From the NCBI RefSeq assembly GCF_040807025.1, contig NC_090944.1, forward strand, positions 119,924,738 through 119,988,737: 64,000 nt of DNA, given 5' to 3'. This document shows, piece by piece, positions 12,688 to 22,671 of the stretch (position 1 is its first letter; every line of letters starts with the position of its first letter). The notes beneath the pieces are model-generated. The model was not told the DNA's origin. It saw nothing but the letters and a program-made list of their open reading frames with translations, and made no database searches. Origin of the DNA: Struthio camelus. Lineage: Eukaryota; Chordata; Aves; Struthioniformes; Struthionidae. The position numbers were made by a program, and so were the translations under genes.

Positions 12688-13325
12688 GCGCATTAGTAGT
12701 GTGCTATTGCAAGAAAGAAGGGCGCCTGCACACTGGCTAGCTTGTAGTCTGCAGACTGAGGGAAGGGATTATTCCTCTCCAGCCAGCACTTGTGAAACCA
12801 CACTGGGAATGCTGTGTCCAGTTTGGGGCTCCCCAGTACAAAAGAGACATTGACATACTGGAGTGAGTCCAGTGGAGGCCGTGAGGATGGCCAGGGGCCT
12901 GGAGCGCAAGGCATGCGAGGAGAGGATGAGAGAGCTGGTTTGTTCAGCCTGGAGAAGGAGAGGGGGAGATCTTGCTGCTGTTTACAACTACTTAATTTGA
13001 GGGAATAGAGAAGATGAAGCCACACTCTTCCCACAGGTGCACAGTGATAGAACTAGAGGCAATGGACAGAAGTTGGAGCATGAGAAATTCTGGTTAGATA
13101 AGTTTTTTTGTTTTGTTTTTAACTGTGAGGGTGGTCAAAGACCACCTAACACATGAGGGTGGAATAGCTTGCTCAGAAAGGCTGTGGTGTCTCCATTCTT
13201 AAAGATACTCAGAATGTGACTGGATGGGGCCATGAGCAGCCTTATTTAAGTTGATCTTGCTTTGAGTAGGGTGTTGGACCAGATGGGCTCCACAGATTCT
13301 ATCTAACCTAAATAATTCTATGACT
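12688..13325 (+). mobile_element. CR1 LINE 3' fragment, diverged
   Basis: Nucleotide-level CR1 remnant on the plus strand. The recognisable parts are the end of ORF2 around 12740-12960 (text equivalent to the usual RPHLEYCVQFW, ERVQRRA and LFSLEKR segments, e.g. gtgtccagtttggggctccc and tgttcagcctggagaagg), the aactgtgagggtggt segment near 13122, and the typical 3'UTR end (gttggaccagatgggctcc, then ctaacctaaataattctatga). The reading frame is destroyed and about 40 bases near 12710-12750 look inserted. A T-rich tract at 13104-13121 interrupts the core. It is older than the CR1 at 41.6 kb. It lies opposite the minus-strand CR1 about 1.2 kb downstream, so the two 3' sides face each other. Confidence 0.85.
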
Positions 13326-14055
13326 TTGACGACTGCCAAGGCCTGATGACTGAGCAGCTAGAATCAGTCATCAGATCCATGATGCAGACCTAAACTTTCT
13401 TAAAATGAGGCTAACATGAACGTGGAAGATATTTTCATCAAAAAATTAACCTATGAAAGGATTGGATAGCATAAAGAACTAATCTTCAGGAAAGGGCATT
13501 TATTGTGGTGGCTGCACTGTTGACTGCAATTTAGCTGAACATTTTTGCTATGATAGGATTGAAAGAGCTAGAAGAAAATTTGTAACATGGAATTTTCTTT
13601 TCTGTCTGTCTAGTGTTAATCCAGTAACTCTGGTTCTTCTCAAGACTTCCTGGAGCTTTTGGTGATTCTGTTCTGTTATCCTCTTCAAAATGTTGTTTTA
13701 TGTAGACTTCAGTACCCATCAGACACCCAGAAGCATGGGCTGGAAGAAACGCATCAAGAACTGACAGCAATTGAATGGCAAACTGATGGAAACTTCCCCA
13801 CATGGTCAAGTGGATGTGTACTAAATGAGATGTGAAAAAGGTATATACATGTCAGTACTGACATCAGAGTATTTCCCAGAACTCTGCTCTTCATATAGTG
13901 TAGAAAATTATTTGTCCATCTTTCAGAAATTGTCTTCCTACAAAAGGTAATAAAGATTCCCTTTTAAATATGCAGTGAATTCTTTAGGTTGTATATAAAG
14001 TGAAAAGTCTCTCCCTTTCTATTATACAGAGAACCTAGCAGGCGTATTGCATTTT

Positions 14056-14077
14056 GGGTTTTGTTTGTTTGTTTGTC
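14056..14077. repeat. (TTTG)n microsatellite
   Basis: Short run of about four TTTG units in a T/G-rich context between the two CR1 copies. Confidence 0.8.
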
Positions 14078-14194
14078 TTTGTTCCCCATTTGTGCTGTGA
14101 TTTAAAAGCTTTTCCTGCTTTTCTGTTTGCTTCTCCCTAAGGATGAGATGAACTTTCCAATTTCAAGTTCTGCATTGCCTAAAGCCTTGAGCTT

Positions 14195-14208
14195 AAAAAA
14201 AAAAAAAA
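14195..14208. repeat. Poly(A) tract, 14 bases
   Basis: A14 with no recognisable retroposon before it. Simple sequence. Confidence 0.85.
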
Positions 14209-14523
14209 TTGTCTATTGTGTTAGTATCAGAACATTTTCAATTTTCCATAAACGTCTCTCAAGACTGAGTGACTGTCTTTTCTTGAAAATTCTATTTGTT
14301 GTATTAGGGATTAAATCTGGGCCTTCCAGTAGTGTCTCTTTGAATGGCACGTTTTAGAACCCAATACCAGTCTGATGTCTTGGCTGGAAGTGAGCCTCTA
14401 AAAGCTGCAAGTTTGGCTACTAGCTCCCAATCTGGTGCAAAATCTTGTTTGCATGTCTTTTTGTATCCCGTGGTTAAAAACCAAATGAATACCATATTTT
14501 TCATGTTTTAGAGAGCCTGTACC

Positions 14524-16345
14524 TCTCTAGCTACACGCCTCCAGCTAAACTTTGTACCACTGATCACGACCTTCTGAGCCCTGCCATCCAGCTAGTTCTC
14601 AATCCACCTCACTGTCCACTCATCCAACCCACACTTCCTGAGTTTACCTATGAAGGATGGGATGGGAGACAGTGTCAAAAGCCTTGCTGAAGTCCAGGGA
14701 GACAACATCCACTGCTCTGCCCTCATCTACCCAGCCAGGCATTCCATCAGAGAAGGCTTTCAGATTGGTCAAGCATGATTTCCCTTGGGTGAAGCCGTGC
14801 TGACTACTCCTGATCACCTTCTTGTCCTCCACATGCTTAGTGAGGACCTCCAGGAGGAGCTGTTCCATCACCTTGCCAGGGATGGAGGTGAGGCTGACAG
14901 GCCTGTAGTTCCCTGGCTCCTCCTTCTTGCCCTTTTTGAAGACTGGGGTGACATTGGCTTTCTCCCAGTCCTCAGGCACCTCTCCTGATCTCCAGGACCT
15001 TTCCAAGATGATGGAGAGTGGCCTAGCGATAACATCCGCCAGCTCCCTCAACACTCGTGGGTGCATCCCATCGGGGCCCATGGATTTGTGAATGTCAAGT
15101 TTGGACAAAAGATCTCTAACCCGATCCTCCTCCACCAAGGGAGAGTCTTCCTTTCTCCAGCCTTCCTCTCTTGTCTCCAAGGTCTGGAATTCCTCAGGAG
15201 TGGCCTTAGCAGTGAAGACTGAAACAAAGGCAGCATTCAGCAACTCTGCCTTCTCTGTATCCTTTGTCACCAGGGCACCCGCCCCATTCAGCAGCGGGCC
15301 CACGTTTTCCCTAGTCTTCCTTTTGCTATTGATGTCTTTGAAGAAGGCCTTCTTGTTGTCCTTGACATCCCTTGCCAGATTTAATTCCAACTGGGCCTTA
15401 GCCTTCCTTGTCGCATCCCTGCACACTCTGACAACGTCCCTGTATTCCTCCCAAGTGGCCTGTCCCCTTTTCCACATTCTATACACTTCCTTCTTCTGCT
15501 GGAGTTTTGCTCATCCAGGCAGGTCTCCTGCCCGCTTTGCTGGACTTCTTCCTCAGAGGGATGCACTGCTCTTGAGCCTGGAGGAGGTGATGCTTGAATA
15601 TTAACCAGCTTTCTTGGACCCCTCTTCCTTCTAGGGCCCTACCCCATGAGATTCCCCTAAGTAGGTCCCTGAAGAGGCCAAAGTCAGCTCTCCTGAAGTC
15701 CAGCGTTGCAATCCTACTCATTGCCCTGCTCCCTCCTCGTAGGATCCTGAACTCCACCATCTCACGGTCACTGCAGCCAAGGCTGCCCCCAACCTTCACC
15801 TCTCCAACGAGACCTTCTTTGTTTGTTAGTACAAGGTCTAGCATTGCACCTCTCCTCGTTGGCGTCTCCACCACCTGAGTCAAGAAATTATCATCAATGC
15901 TTTGCAGGAACCTCTTTGACTGTTTGTGCCTAGCTGTGCTGTCTTGCCAACAGATGTCGGGGTGGTTGAAGTCTCCCATGAGAACCAGGGCCTGTGATCG
16001 TGAGGCTACTTCCAGCTGTCTGTAGAAGGCCTCATTGACTCCCTTTTCCTGGTCAGGTGGCCTGTAGTAAACCCCCACAACAGTGTCGCCCATGTTAGCC
16101 TGCCCTTTAATCCTTACCCATAGGCTCTCAACTTGCTCTTCATCCACCCCGAGGCAAAGCTCCACACATTCTAGTTGCTCCCTCACATAAAGAGCAACTC
16201 CACCACCTCGCCTTCCTGGCCTGTCTTTCCAAAAAAGCACATAGCCATCCAAGATGGTGTTCCAGTCGTGTGAACTATCCCACCATGTCTCTGTAATTGC
16301 AACGAGATCATGGCCCTGCCACTGGATATAGATCTCTGAAAATAT
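14524..16345 (-). mobile_element. CR1 LINE body, truncated at both ends
   Basis: Non-LTR retrotransposon of the CR1 clade, read on the minus strand. It covers most of the endonuclease and the N-terminal part of the reverse transcriptase. Homology starts just upstream of the ITETWWD block near 16345 and stops near 14524, right after the VVISGTKFSWR stretch and just before the place where CR1 RT carries its VPQGS motif. The catalytic FADD box, the thumb region, the 3'UTR and the octamer tail are therefore missing. CR1 copies normally lose the 5' end and keep the 3' end, so this shape implies a later deletion or rearrangement. The copy is dead: frameshifts near 15485 and 14650 and an in-frame TAG at 14592-14594. 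Its protein signatures are still clear, so it is much younger than the L2- and L3-like relics. Family placement is confident; subfamily is not. Confidence 0.95.
14644..15486 (-). pseudogene. CR1 ORF2 fragment: reverse transcriptase N-terminal half
   Basis: Open frame of 280 codons continuing the CR1 polyprotein in another reading frame. The connector shows [19 protein letters not shown] and [22 protein letters not shown] blocks follow: [73 protein letters not shown] and [15 protein letters not shown]. The DFSKAFD block holds the first catalytic Asp of the polymerase palm; the second, in the FADD box, lies in the missing 3' part. After SHPILH an extra base shifts the frame into a stop. Shifting back recovers [18 protein letters not shown], then an in-frame TAG (14592-14594) where CR1 normally has Trp. 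No product is expected. A 170-codon frame on the opposite strand is only its antisense shadow. Confidence 0.95.
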
Positions 16346-16351
16346 TTCCAA
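15479..16351 (-). pseudogene. CR1 ORF2 fragment: apurinic-like endonuclease domain
   Basis: Open frame of 290 codons. Residues about 13-25 carry the (A)ITETWWDSSHDW block of the EEP endonuclease fold. GRRGGGVALYVRE follows, then WVRIKGQANMGDTVVGVYYRPP, LVLMGDFNHPDICW (the GDFN catalytic motif), DLVLTNKEGLVGEV and LGCSDREMVEF. In that last block the position usually filled by the catalytic His of SDH is Arg (SDRE). The N-terminal part of the endonuclease, with the usual first catalytic Asn/Glu region, is not present. In a live element this domain nicks the target DNA to prime reverse transcription. Compared with the usual CR1 spacing, the frame is broken after RRPAWMSK near 15490 by a short deletion that is not a multiple of three, and it ends in an accidental stop. 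The following RT frame overlaps by 8 bases. Confidence 0.93.
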
Positions 16352-16879
16352 TAGTCCTGCACATTTTCAGGGCATTTTATATCTGGCAGGGGTTTTAGGA
16401 GATGTGGGTTTTAAGGTGGTTCTTTGCTTTATTTTTGGTGTTGTGTGCATTGACCACTTAGGACCAAGGAGTGGAGTGAAGTGTACTTCATGGAGTGGGT
16501 GAGTCCTAGCTTATACATTATTTGCTGGATGAATGTCTTCACAACTCATCTGAAGTGGCTTGTATGAGACTTCTATAGGGGTACAGTTTCCTAAAAGTGT
16601 TACAAAGATTATATAGTGAACTTACAAGGTGTCAGTGTTGCTCTTGTACGTTCTTTTGTAATTTCTTAAATAATCTCTCTTAGAATTTGTATTCATACAC
16701 TATATGCAGGTGTCTATATTAAGCACTGCTGGAACAATTTTTCTGAGATTCTGAAACTTTGTGCAGACTACATTATATTCAGGTTTATAATACCTTCAGC
16801 TAATTTTTAAATGTAATCTTTCAATAATTCTGTCACTTGGTTGTGTAACAAGTTGCTCGTAGCGTAATAAAGTTTATTC

Positions 16880-17560
16880 TTAGAGAGTGAAAGACAGAAC
16901 AGCTACCTCCACTGGGCTTATACCTGCTTTTTGGAGAATAATTTGTATTGGAAAGAATGCACCTGAGAGCTGATCTCTGGGGAAGGTGATTCTGGAAGTG
17001 GTGTTTTGGAAGCACAGCAGAGAGGGGGTGTGAGAGTGAGTTCTGAATAATCGGATAGTAGGGAAGGTGAGAAACATTCAGAGTGTTACTGAGTTGGTTA
17101 GCAGAGAGAAAAAGAATTGTTTTTGCAGCACTGGCAAGAAGGAGCTAGAACATTAATTAACTGGTGGGTTTGACAGAAAACAAGCAGAGAATAAGAAAGG
17201 TGAACTTCGGTCATGAGCCTTGGAGATAAGAGCAGTAATGGAGACCTGAGGCTGAAGGAAAATGAGAGTTAAACTGAATGTGATTTTTAGAGTTGTTCCC
17301 TGGGAGAGGGGAGCTGAACCTATGCAAGAAGATGAGGTTGTATGGACAGTACAGTAAGAACACTGTAAACAAAACCATGAGCCCTGATTCACATCAAGGT
17401 GGAGAAAGGTTGAATAATCATTAAATATCATGAAGGTATATTATATTATGAAGATACAGAAATGCCACTTCAATAGCAGAGGAAGTCATTAGTGAGGGTA
17501 GGACAGAAGAACAGAGAGACAGAAACAAGTATAGAAAGGGACTAAGATTAAGTTGTTTAC
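16880..17560. other. Purine-biased stretch, unclassified
   Basis: The plus strand is rich in gagag, ggagg and agaagg words over about 680 bases, similar in style to the L2-like antisense region at 34.8-36.1 kb. No RT block could be aligned. It may be another old LINE in antisense. Confidence 0.3.
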
Positions 17561-18505
17561 GAAAAGAAATTTGCTCTTTGAGTGATCCTTCCTTACTGAC
17601 AAGTTGCTTTGAGCTCATTTTATCATTAATTATAATTAATATTGCAGTGGGGAATATATTTGAGAAAACATGTACAAATATTTTACTAACGAGTCCAGTT
17701 CAGTATGACAACTTTTAAATGTAAAACAATTTCTAGGCTTTGTGACCCTTAAGATAAGTAGATTCAAATGGTCAAACTGAAGCAACTCTACAGCAGCATT
17801 GAACCGAAGGTAAACAAAGAATCAGCAAAATCCAAAGACTTTGCTGTGCATTTGGTATAAACTGTGACTTAAACTACCTTGAAAACTCAGTTCAGCTGTG
17901 TACAGCCAGGTGAAACACTTGAAGCAGCATACAACTTGTGAACACCAAATATTTTTCCCAAGCTTGTTCATATTTCTAGCACATTTTTGTCAGCTTGCTC
18001 TACTTCTGTTTGATAGGAATACCAAATGAGGCATTTCTGTAGTTGCAAGTACATGAAATGCACTGTGTTCATTTGTCATGCTGTGTTAAACTGTAAAGGT
18101 ATTAATGACCAAAACAGGGAACTGTATCATTAAACAGGCACTTAAGTAGACAGAACTGAGATCATTAATGAAGCCAGTAGGTAAGAGATAGAAACTGAGA
18201 GGACCGATTATGGATGTGCCCAATTTATTACTGTATTTTTAATATTTTAATACTTGTTTTAACGTTATTTAAAGCATAAAAAGAGGACTTAGCAAACGCA
18301 GAACAAAGTGGCAGAAAAACTAGTAAGAGAAGAGAGTATTTTGCGTAACAAACTAACTACACATTTGTGGGAAGGTGATGGGGAAATAAACTATTCTTTA
18401 GGTATTGCTTTGCATTCTTAGTTCCTATTATTGTTCCAAGCACTTCAGATCTGTTTCAAAAGAACATGCTGGCAGAGCACTGCACAACTCCATTTTAGGT
18501 GTTAG

Positions 18506-18533
18506 TTAATGGCTGAACATTAATGGCTGAACA
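18506..18533. repeat. Perfect 14-bp tandem duplication
   Basis: TTAATGGCTGAACA occurs twice in a row with no mismatch (18506-18519, 18520-18533). The absence of divergence suggests a recent event. Confidence 0.95.
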
Positions 18534-18633
18534 GCAAGAACAGTCACACACAAAGCGGGAAAACTCAGGTACAAGTCCTTCCTCAGTGTGAGAGGAATTG
18601 AATATAGATGTCCCTAGAGAATAACTTTCTCAC

Positions 18634-18708
18634 CTGGCTAGGAGTGAGGCAGAGGAGTTATGGCTGTTCTCCTGCTGCATCTCCTGCAGAGCTGGAGTCA
18701 CTCTGCAG
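18634..18708 (-). other. Candidate exon, 75 nt, minus strand
   Basis: On the minus strand a pyrimidine-rich acceptor (ttccttcaatttgtatcgcag) precedes 75 bases that end in the strong donor CAG|GTGAGA. Only one frame is open; it reads CRVTPALQEMQQENSHNSSA and onward, with plain soluble-protein composition. The length is a multiple of three. The protein is not recognised. Confidence 0.28.
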
Positions 18709-21603
18709 CTGCGATACAAATTGAAGGAACCAGACAGAAGGCAGCCGAGGGGCCATGCCCTGCAGCTCAGCCGTAAAGGTTTCTGGTCCCCACTGTCTTG
18801 TCTCCTTGCATAATTTAAGGAGCAGAACCATTGCAAAGGCAAGGTGATCTGCCCCGCACCCTGCTGTGGAAAAGAGGGCTGAGAGAAGCTTTCAAGTCAT
18901 ATCATCTGCTGCCACTTCTGCTTCCCACCCTACCTCTCGTGTGTGACCACAGAAAGAACCGTCACTTCCTCCTCAAAGCTCCTCTTGTGTGTAGCACCCA
19001 GAGGAGCTGGTGAGGGGTGGGTGTGTGGCTAATGCAGCTGCTAACGGTAGCTCTGTGACAGAGTGATTGACTAAAATGCATGAACAAAGCTGCTGCCAAG
19101 TAACCTAGCTCCAGGATCAGAAACACCATGATTCACTAGTGTAAATAATATGGGAATAAGGATCTTCAGACAGGGCTGAGGGTCAGCCCTGCAAGTGGCA
19201 GGGTTTGGGAGGCCTGGAGGGGCCACAAGGCTTTGGAAAATGCTGCTGCAGTGGACCGGGCTTGTTAGGAATTCCTAGCTGGTGCATCAAGGGCTGTACG
19301 TAGTCTTGTCCTATCTGCTTGGAAGCTGAAGAGGTCTAAGCTTGAAGGTGTCAGAGAGATACCTACTTATCTATGTAGATCTATCTAGCTATGTATTATT
19401 AAGTTGAGCCTGCTATTTCAATCTCACAGTGGTTTGAAGAGATGGGAAGTAGATTAGCCTGAGGTCAGCCCACTCTAGCAGTACCGAGCACTGTGCTGTC
19501 ATACTGCTTAGCCCCGGGGAGCAGAGAGTTTTGAAATGCAGAGACAGGAGATGCAAAACCTGGACACAGACTCAAGCACAAAACAGGCTAGGTTCTGACC
19601 TGGATTCAGCAGAGTGAGCATGCTGGTGTTCAAGGGGATGGAACTTGAATACCTAATCCTCTTAAGTCCTCTGGAAAATGTTATTCTTCGCCTGAACAGG
19701 CATAGACAAGCAGTTGTGGAGCGTACGATGGAAGCTTCCTTTAGATTTAGAAAATCATTTCTGTTTTTGTATAAATGTTCATCAGTTCTCTGATGATCTT
19801 TCCAGAGGGCTGAGGAAGTTACAATTAATAGTACTTTTTCTTCACAGCCACTGCTACTTCAGTACCTTTTTGTGTGCTATTTGTTGACATGGAAACTTGA
19901 TACTGAAGCCTGGAGAGCTCATCTGTAGAAGCCAGTATTGCCTGCAAGACCCCTTGCCCCTTTTGACTCTCTCCATCTGATCTGTAGTCTGTGACTGAAT
20001 CCTAATTAGAAAGTGAGAACAAATTGGGGCTGTGTTCAAGGATGAAAAGAAGGAAAAGTTTGAGCTTTGTAACCATGAATACAGAAGGTTATAAGGACAG
20101 AGCAGGGGCTAGTGGAGGAAACAGTAATCTATAATATGGAATGCTATCTGATTTTCTCAATTAAACTTACTTGGCTATATCAGTAGCAGATTCTGCCCAG
20201 TTTGCAGACAGATATGGCAGTAGTACACGTTGAGCAATGTATGCTTCACGTCTACTTATATAATTGCAGTAATAATATGACTAAACCAAGAATTAACATC
20301 TGCATTCTTGTCCAAAGAGTACGTTGTTATACTCATACTTTTTATAGTGAATGAGTTAGAAGTTATTAAGAATAATGCTGACATGCATTTTATTAAGTCA
20401 ATTTATATGACTAAATATCTTTATCACATCTAATTGTAGAAATTTACATGAGTGTTATTCTCTGCTCTAAGTGATTGAGCAGAGGTGTTAATGAAGCGAC
20501 ACTCATGCTTGCACATAAGATAAGCATGTTTCTAGGTACATTACTGGCCCTTAAGCCCAGAAAAAAGGAATGAGTTAAGGATGGCTAAATAAGTGTTAGA
20601 GATTTCTCTTCATGATAATACATCAACGTAGTTGCTCTTTGACCTGCTGCATTATCATTTGTTGCCTTGTGAAATAATAGCAAAAAACTGCCAGATAAAA
20701 TCATTTTGCTCTGCTTTGCCTGGTGCCTTTTCCAATCCTATCTTTAGCACAAGATCGTTAGGACACTTGTATGAAATAGACACCCAATATTATCAGCATG
20801 TGTTTATTTGAGTACCTTGTCATAGGGGTTCATTTCGTGGGAAAACTCTAAGGAGGTATCACTCATCTCTTTTAACCCTCTACACGTTTGACACAAGTCT
20901 GCAGGATTGATGGTCATAGCCTCAAAGTGTTCCACAGTGGCACAAATAGCCTCTCATTCTGGTGGAATATTGCTTTTCCATGTCGAAGTGTATTTGAGAA
21001 ATAATGTGATTACCCGTGGATAATACTCTTCGCCTCATTTTGGAGATTAAATATCTGCTCAGTTTGCAGTGAGCTCTGCAGCCCTCTGCTGAGTGTGACC
21101 TTTTCTCCTGGTTGCAATGCACCGTGGCACATTAGCATGTGTTCTGCTCTTGGCAGGGAGACCTGACTGCCGTTCTGAAAAACGTCAGCTATTCCAGTTA
21201 GTACATGATTTGCTTTTCTTTTCTTTTGGCCTTAACCTACTGTCACTGTCTATCCTGAACAAATGTTGAAGTCAGTTGGCGATATTGTAGCAAAACTGAT
21301 CTTGACTTGTGGCACAATGTGTTTGGCAAAAGCTAGCTCTTTAAGAATGACTGTTGTGCCTCTCTGTCCATCTGTATCTCTTTCTCTTGCATAAATATTT
21401 CTGTCTTTAATTCTGAATCCTCCATATAGTTGGAGGAGCATAATGCTAAGGTACCATAACTGAACGAGTCTGGCGTGTAAAGCAATAGTTAAAGGACCAT
21501 ATGTATTCAGTAAAAGGTAAGTCTAGAAGGCTAAGCCTTGAACTAGCATTTAAATGACATTTGCTTTACAGCTTAATGTGCATTTCTTGAATGTTCTAGC
21601 AAA

Positions 21604-21658
21604 CCTTCTTTTCTTTTCTTTTTTTTTTTCTTTTCTTTTTCGTTTTTTTTTTTTTTTT
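21604..21658. repeat. Polypyrimidine tract with mirror symmetry plus T16
   Basis: Thirty-eight pyrimidines (21604-21641), one G, then T16 (21643-21658). Positions 21609-21639 are a perfect 31-base mirror repeat centred on T21624: T4-C-T4-C-T11-C-T4-C-T4. This may be a degenerated poly(T) or a triplex-capable tract. Confidence 0.9.
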
Positions 21659-22068
21659 ATAGTGGGGAATATGTCTTAACAAGAAAGTACTATGATCACA
21701 CCACAAGCTAACATGGAAACTGAAGTCTCATCTCATTGCATTGAAGTTAAACATGAATGATATTCACATAATATTCATATATAATAATGAATTAACTTCA
21801 TTGGTCACAGTGGAGATTTTTCAGACTAGTGCTAGGCTACTGAGATCAGAATCCAGTGTGTGGTATTCAGCAACTTAAGACGATATTGTTGGAGTAAGGG
21901 AGGGCAGTGCTGCCTCAGCCCTTTCTGCTCATGGTGATGCTCTTCATGCTGCCCTATCCCATTCTTAAAGGGCTAGTGCTGTTGTTACTACACACTGCAA
22001 AGTGTTGGGTCAGCTCTCATGTGCTGCATCCCTCTGTGCAAGAAGCTGGAAACCAGTGTTTCCTGTAG

Positions 22069-22121
22069 ATATGATGAAAGAGCTGATACAGGCGAACAAG
22101 CGATCTGTCTCTCAAGAACGG
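22069..22121 (+). other. Candidate exon, 53 nt, with ATG
   Basis: Acceptor tgtttcctgtag before 22069 and donor CGG|GTAAGT after 22121. The open frame reads MMKELIQANKRSVSQER, ends on a complete codon, and is also open upstream of the acceptor. The polypyrimidine tract is short. The sequence is not recognised. Confidence 0.25.
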
Positions 22122-22604
22122 GTAAGTTTGTAAAGGGATCCAAATGCACTTCTAGGAGAGACTTTGCTCGAAGGAGGAGATGTGCCTGGATGATGCCATA
22201 GGATGGCCTCATAGCTTTGTAATGTTGCCCTGGCACATCTCATCCTTGTGTAAGGAACTCCACTCAAGTGTGGCCAATACAAGTGAGGCGTTAGTTTACC
22301 CTCCATGTAAATGCTAACCAGCTGAGCTAATGTAGCAACTGGCCAGCTTATGCTTGAAATACCAATGCTTTCATATTTCATAGAATCTTTTTGTGTGGGA
22401 ATGGGAGTGTAGTACAGCTGGTTTGTAAGGGATGGACGCCTGCTTCTCTTTGCTATTCACTGCTGTTCTGTATTTGTTAAGCGTCCTTTGCAGATTATAA
22501 ACTCTAGACAATCCTTTAACTCTGCTTTTATTTTTTCTTACACATCAGGTAAAAGATTGGCTTCACAGTTAGCTCTTGGATCTGATTGTGATTTTATACC
22601 AGCA

Positions 22605-22671
22605 TTAAATTAATTTAACATTTTAATTAATTTAACATGAATTAAGTTAATTTAAATTAATTAAAAATTAA
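22605..22671. repeat. TTAATT-rich low-complexity tract
   Basis: Sixty-seven bases built almost only from the words ttaattt, aattaa and taaca, including two copies of ttaatttaaca 17 bases apart. Largely self-complementary, so it can fold on either strand. Simple AT-rich sequence; no gene. Confidence 0.85.

Larger units (their letters stand above)
13326..14523. other. Spacer between two CR1 copies
   Basis: About 1.2 kb of unique sequence with a TTTG microsatellite and A14. The two flanking CR1 fragments point their 3' sides at each other, but this spacer resembles neither. Confidence 0.6.
17561..21603. other. Unique DNA with a GC-richer patch at 18.6-19.3 kb
   Basis: Mostly unremarkable. The 18.6-19.3 kb part is richer in G and C, carries the minus-strand exon candidate and a second, plus-strand, exon-like segment (18953-19009, good acceptor, average donor GTGAGG). 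Confidence 0.5.

Noticed and set aside
12542..13034. Overlapping frames on both strands, 64-113 codons
   Set aside because: They lie in or beside the decayed CR1 3' fragment and do not follow the ORF2 frame.
15092..15604. 170-codon plus-strand frame
   Set aside because: Exactly antisense to the CR1 reverse transcriptase; a shadow of its codon bias.
16462..16498. 37-nt exon-like segment before GTGAGT
   Set aside because: Weak acceptor, short length, and just outside the CR1 edge; GTRAGT words occur about 30 times per strand by chance in this window.
22376..22390. TTCATAGAATC, similar to the start of a minus-strand CR1 tail
   Set aside because: The following bases do not continue into the CR1 3'UTR; too short to support.
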